Source: Opitutales bacterium UBA2995
GTDB lineage: Bacteria > Verrucomicrobiota > Verrucomicrobiia > Opitutales > UBA2995
Length of the DNA: 64,000 nucleotides
Assembly: GCA_002346535.1 (NCBI GenBank)
Contig: DDZZ01000057.1
Coordinates: 1 to 64,000 of the forward strand
Reading direction: 5' to 3'
The notes under the pieces are model-generated. The model was not told the DNA's origin. It saw only the letters and a program-made list of their open reading frames with translations, and did no database searches. Position 1 is the first letter of the stretch. Every line of letters starts with the position of its first letter. Positions 60,708 to 64,000 of the stretch are shown piece after piece. The position numbers were made by a program, and so were the translations under genes.

Positions 60708-60948
60708 ATGCCTAACTCCAAACACATCGTAATCGTCGGGGGTGGTGTCATAGGGTTATGCACGGCCTTTTATTCGCTGAAACGCGGACATTAGGTTACA
60801 ATCATTGAACGTGGAAGCCCCGATCATGACTCTCATTCATTGAGCAACGCCGGATTTGTAGTGCCGAGTCACATCGTCCCCCTGGCTGCTCCAGGAATGG
60901 TTTCGTTGGGACTTAAGATGATGCTGAATCCGCGGGACCAACTCCCAT
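60708..60948 (+). pseudogene. Truncated D-amino-acid dehydrogenase (DadA-like) gene
   Basis: ATG 60708 opens KHIVIVGGGVIGLCTAFYSL, the FAD-binding start of a DadA/D-hydroxyproline dehydrogenase. It is broken by TAG at 60792-60794 and continues in the same frame with VTIIERGSPDHDSHSLSNAG and PSHIVPLAAPGMVSLGLKMM. Similarity ends around 60930-60948 where another, opposite-strand fossil starts. About 80 of the usual ~415 residues are left. In intact operons this enzyme oxidises cis-4-hydroxy-D-proline made by the upstream epimerase, so its loss would block that route here unless another copy exists. Confidence 0.75.
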
Positions 60949-61140
60949 TAAAGCGACTCGACTGCTTTTGATTTCAAATTTGTGGTCTTCCAAAGCGGCT
61001 ATAAAACCAAGGCCGTCCATCATGTCTCCAAGTAAAAAATCTCCTTCTTTACGAATCACATTGGCGGATTGAAGCGCTTCTGACCGTTGGCTCAGTTTGT
61101 CTAAATATTGAATCGATCCGGAGACTTTACCTGGGTCACC
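60930..61140 (-). pseudogene. Fragment of a shikimate dehydrogenase-type gene
   Basis: The minus-strand frame reads IQYLDKLSQRSEALQSANVI, then RKEGDFLLGDMMDGLGFIAA and DHKFEIKSSRVALMGVG. It corresponds to the middle of AroE-family proteins: L-D-x-L-S-x-x-A-x-x-x-x-A-x-N-V-I, G-D-N-x-D-G-x-G-F-x-x-A-L and the start of the nucleotide-binding loop. Both ends are missing. It meets the DadA-like fragment near 60935, so a deletion or recombination joined two convergent gene remnants. An open frame of 107 codons persists by chance around it. Confidence 0.6.
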
Positions 61141-61201
61141 GGAGGCCCAATCATCACAAAACCCGAGGTCGGCTTGTCGGCAAAACGAGACAAGGGGCCT
61201 T

Positions 61202-62355
61202 TCAGGTTGAACAGTGTCGAACACAAAGCCGATCAAGCACTGTTACATCAATATCCAATCCAAGGCCGGGTCTATCAGGAACTTCCACAAATCCGTCCTT
61301 TTGTTCAAAACAGATCGAAGCAAGATTATTGCGAATTGGATTGGGTGTCTGGTCAAATTCCATGACAGGTTCTTGTTCGTAAATGCGCGGTAATCTGGCA
61401 TACGGACAGGGAGGAAAAGTCGAAGCCAGGCTGATACTCGCCGAAATCATGATGGCCGATCCCCAAACGTGCGGATTGACCTGAATTCCCAAAGTATTGG
61501 CCTGAGAAGCAACATTACGGAACTCAGTGATTCCACCCACAAACCGAACATTCGGCTGGGCAACATCCAAGGCCCGTTTGGCTAAGAAATCACGGGCTTC
61601 AAATCGATTGTACCAAACCTTACCACCAGCCACGGCAATTGGTTGTCCGGCCTTCACTTCAAGGTAGCCATCGACATCATTAGCCAACACCGGTTCTTCA
61701 AACCAGTGAATATCCAAATCAGCCAGGCGATTTCCTATATCGATAGCAGTTGAAGCATTGTAGGCCTTGTTTGCATCCACCATCAGATACAAGTCCGGCC
61801 CAATAGCTTCGCGAAGGGCTGTTACGCGTTTTACATCATCCAGAACAGTCTGCCCACCGACTTTGGTTTTCATTCCTTTGTATCCAGCTTCTACATACGA
61901 CTTTGCTTCCTCCATCAGCTTCGAGGAAAATCCTTCAGCTTCGTAGTAGAGACCGGTTGCGTAGACAGCCACTTGCTCCCGAATCGATCCACCCAGCATC
62001 TGAGCAATACTTTTTCCTGATGCCTTTCCGAGCAGATCCCACAGCGCAATGTCAACCGCACTCAAAGCACCACCACCAAAACCACCAGTCAGGCCGTCGT
62101 TGTGAAGGCTATGAAACAATTGATGCCAAGAGCGTTGATATTGGAAGGATCCTTTCCAATCAACAACGGAGCAAAAATGTCGTGAATGGCCGACTGCGAG
62201 GGTGAAGCACCCCCTTCTCCCCAACCGACCAATCCATCGTCAGTGGTAATTTTGCAAATCAATGCAGTCCGATTTCCTGCCCATCCTTGAGACCAACCGA
62301 AAGGTTTATCAATCGGGCTTTCCAGCAAGTAGGTTTCTATCTTTTCAATTTTCAT
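61202..62355 (-). pseudogene. Frameshifted mandelate racemase/muconate lactonizing enzyme-family gene
   Basis: ATG 62355 begins a normal enolase-superfamily protein (YLLESPIDKPFGWSQGW, WGEGGASPSQSAIHDIFAPL). The frame is lost near 62118-62122, where one base appears missing. The other frame then continues perfectly (WHQLFHSLHNDGLTGGFGGG, VDIALWDLLGK) to the end at 61202. Barrel residues are K-x-K in GMKTKVG, Asp in LMVDANKAYN and Glu in HWFEEPVLANDVDG. Where the third metal Glu is expected the sequence is AVAGGKVWYN with Lys. A frameshift plus a ligand change both point to a dead gene, though a sequencing error for the first cannot be excluded. Confidence 0.8.
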
Positions 62356-62381
62356 CAGGCTTTGGTCATTGATTGAGAATT

Positions 62382-63290
62382 TTACGGTTCCGATCGGCTC
62401 GGTACGTCAGGGACTGCCCCATCCAGCTCACAAATTCTGGCCGCATAGTGACAAGCCTTGGCGGCTATTTCTGCCAACGGCGCACCTTCGCAGACTCCGT
62501 TAATGATCGAAGCAGTAAATGCGTCTCCGGCACCAACCGTGTCTCGGACTTCGGCAGGAAAACCGGGTTGGTCGATCACCTCATTGGCTGATACTAGCAG
62601 CGCACCGTCCGCACCCCGAGTCATCACCACAAGTTCCAGATCAAAGTTTTTCATTAATTGCTGTAAAAGCGAAGGATGCGGATCCGCCATGCTCAGGCCA
62701 GAAGCTTTCGAAACGGATTCCAGCTCGTCATCGCTAAATTTGAGAAAGTTACACAGTTCAATGGATTCTTGGATGACCGCGTCGTTGAAAAATGGAAGCC
62801 TTAAATTGATGTCGAGGACTCGGCGAATATTGGCCGTTTTCGCCCGTTCCAAGGAGAACTGAATTGTTGCTTTTGAAATAGCAGAACGTTGGGCCAGCGA
62901 ACCAAAATAAACCACATCGGCCTGATCTATGCGTCCTCCCATTTCCGTTGACCATGGAATTTGATCCCAAGCCACATCCTCCTCAATGGTAAATGTCGGC
63001 TTTCCAGATGTATCCATCTCCACAGTCACCACGCCTGTTTTTGAATCCTGGATTTGAGCAACCAAGGATACATCGATCCCATAATTCTCAAGAATGCTTG
63101 TACCCATACTTCCGCAGTCATCTTGCCCAACAGCGCTAACCATAGAGACACGGGCGCCCAAGGCAGCTGCATGGCAGGCAAAGTTTGCCGGAGCACCGCC
63201 AAAACGAGGACCTGTTGGAAACAAATCCCAAAGGACTTCGCCCAGCGAAATGATGTTTGGTCTGTTCAATTTTTCTTTGATCTTCAACAA
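62382..63290 (-). CDS. PfkB-family carbohydrate kinase (fructokinase-like)
   Basis: The 302-aa ribokinase-fold enzyme has ISLGEVLWDLFPTGPRFGGAPANFACHAAALG at the start (fructokinase-type GGAPANxA) and the C-terminal DTVGAGDAFTASIING with catalytic Asp. It would phosphorylate fructose or a related ketose. The start is TTG 63290; no ATG lies before the conserved GEVLWD. It stands 26 bases from the frameshifted enolase-family gene on the same strand. 63291-63478 contains no recognised feature. Confidence 0.88.
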   Translation of the reverse strand: MLKIKEKLNRPNIISLGEVLWDLFPTGPRFGGAPANFACHAAALGARVSMVSAVGQDDCGSMGTSILENYGIDVSLVAQIQDSKTGVVTVEMDTSGKPTFTIEEDVAWDQIPWSTEMGGRIDQADVVYFGSLAQRSAISKATIQFSLERAKTANIRRVLDINLRLPFFNDAVIQESIELCNFLKFSDDELESVSKASGLSMADPHPSLLQQLMKNFDLELVVMTRGADGALLVSANEVIDQPGFPAEVRDTVGAGDAFTASIINGVCEGAPLAEIAAKACHYAARICELDGAVPDVPSRSEP

Positions 63291-63478
63291 ATCTACTTAC
63301 CGGCGGTAACTCGCCTCAAGAGCAATCAACAAACAGTTTAGGGTCTATTTTTGATTATTATGGATTTACAGATTCCTCGAGGGGACCAAAGCTTAACAAT
63401 TCGCTATAACTACAAGGGTTACTGAAAGCAATTTTCTCATACCGATTTCCTGCTCAACTAAACTCAATACTCATTTTT

Positions 63479-63631
63479 ATGTCAGGCCAAGCAATTGAAG
63501 AGTATGGTAGATCAGAACTGCCTTTCTACCAAGGTAAGAACGAACAATGCATGGTTCACTCTGCCAAGGCTAATCCCAAGGAATATGCAACCCTTGCGCA
63601 CAACTACATCCGCGAAATAACCGGCCTGTAA
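63479..63631 (+). CDS. Short ORF of 50 aa, possible remnant
   Basis: ATG 63479 to TAA 63631 encodes a hydrophilic peptide (SGQAIEEYGRSELPFYQGK, then KANPKEYATLAHNYIREITG). It lies 18 bases upstream of the transaldolase-like gene on the same strand. The coding look (helical end, no repeats) suggests a real peptide or the C-terminal stub of a sugar-isomerase-like protein, but no family can be named. Confidence 0.35.
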   Translation: MSGQAIEEYGRSELPFYQGKNEQCMVHSAKANPKEYATLAHNYIREITGL

Positions 63632-63649
63632 ATTTAATCAATTATTATT

Positions 63650-64000
63650 ATGTCCGACACACAAACTGTTAGCCAGAACAACATGAATCGCATGCAAGCT
63701 CTGGGAGCCGACTGGTGGAATGACTCATGTGACATCACCGAACTTTCCGACGCCGTCGCCACCGGCGCAGTCGGGGCAACTTCAAACCCAGTCATAGTGG
63801 CCGCAGCCGTAGCACAGGATCCGGATCGATGGATTCCGGTTTTGGAGAAACTAATCGCCGATAATCCTTCTGACTCAGAGGAGGACATCGCTTGGAAATT
63901 AATAGAACGTGTAGGCACGGATGCCTCAAAACTGTTGTTACCTACATACGAAGCAACAAATGGGCAAAAGGGGCACCTATGCCTGCAAGTGAACCCCAAA
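63650..64000 (+). CDS. Transaldolase family protein, 5' part (runs off the window)
   Basis: From ATG 63650 the frame is open to the window end (117 codons). LGADWWNDSCDITELSDAVA and GAVGATSNPVIVAAAVAQD match the first strand and T-S-N-P loop of transaldolases/fructose-6-phosphate aldolase relatives. The catalytic Lys would lie beyond the window. It transfers dihydroxyacetone units in the pentose phosphate pathway, or cleaves keto-sugar phosphates. Confidence 0.8.
   Translation, partial: MSDTQTVSQNNMNRMQALGADWWNDSCDITELSDAVATGAVGATSNPVIVAAAVAQDPDRWIPVLEKLIADNPSDSEEDIAWKLIERVGTDASKLLLPTYEATNGQKGHLCLQVNPK

Noticed and set aside
60913..61236. A 107-codon frame taken as a complete gene
   Set aside because: Only the middle matches shikimate dehydrogenases; both ends run into other gene remnants, so it is recorded as a fragment.
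62100..62140. Programmed ribosomal frameshift in the enolase-superfamily gene
   Set aside because: No slippery heptamer or downstream structure is visible at the shift point, and a catalytic-site change elsewhere supports decay.

Overview
This window looks like a chromosomal segment of a marine heterotrophic bacterium of the PVC group, most likely Verrucomicrobiota (Opitutales/Puniceicoccales type); Planctomycetota or Lentisphaerota cannot be excluded. The reasons are seven S1-family sulfatase genes in 64 kb, two DUF1501 + DUF1549/DUF1553 modules of the Planctomycetes/Verrucomicrobia type, many twin-arginine (RRxFL) secreted oxidoreductases and isomerases, ThuA and RraA-like proteins, and a moderate base composition. 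No rRNA, tRNA, CRISPR array, phage or intact mobile element was seen.

Layout. 1-2.1 kb: MATE exporter and haloacid dehalogenase. 2.1-8 kb: sulfatase block (2186, 3706, 6369) with a secreted propeller-like protein translationally coupled to an atypical sulfatase. 8-15.7 kb: an unrecognised acyltransferase-like protein, an MFS organic-acid transporter facing a 2-hydroxyacid dehydrogenase/RraA pair, a PQQ-type propeller, a decayed sialidase and an aldo/keto reductase. 15.7-22.5 kb: DUF1501-DUF1553 module, two HpcH/HpaI aldolases, an iduronate-sulfatase-like gene. 22.6-30 kb: Rieske oxygenase, Na+/solute symporter, three tiny coupled ORFs behind an SDR, Gfo/Idh/MocA oxidoreductase, ADP-ribosylglycohydrolase-like protein, galactonate dehydratase stump. 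30.5-36.5 kb: one giant membrane-anchored metalloprotease with PKD, Calx-beta and two LamG modules. 36.5-41 kb: two more sulfatases, VOC protein and an IS3 transposase fossil. 41-50.9 kb: aldose epimerase, sugar isomerase, cyclase, second DUF1501/cytochrome-type module, ThuA lipoprotein. 51-52.8 kb: KDPG aldolase + KDG kinase. 52.9-53.6 kb: fossils of a polysaccharide gene cluster. 53.7-64 kb: cytoplasmic-type sulfatase, TRAP transporter operon with a 3-hydroxyisobutyrate-dehydrogenase-like gene and a 4-hydroxyproline epimerase, several broken genes, a sugar kinase and the start of a transaldolase.

How it fits together (inference). Sulfatases and secreted enzymes strip sulfated glycans outside the cytoplasm. 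MFS, SSS and TRAP transporters bring in sugars, sugar acids or amino acids. SDR/Gfo/2-hydroxyacid dehydrogenases, KDG kinase, KDPG aldolase and HpcH/HpaI aldolases feed 2-keto-3-deoxy sugar acids to pyruvate.

The most striking property is the density of dead genes. At least ten fossils are readable: sialidase, kelch protein, galactonate dehydratase, DUF1501 tail, IS3 transposase, alpha/beta hydrolase, RmlC, DUF4910-like, D-amino-acid dehydrogenase, shikimate dehydrogenase and a frameshifted enolase-superfamily gene. REP-like and other dispersed intergenic repeats accompany them. This suggests a genome losing functions, for example by niche restriction or host association.
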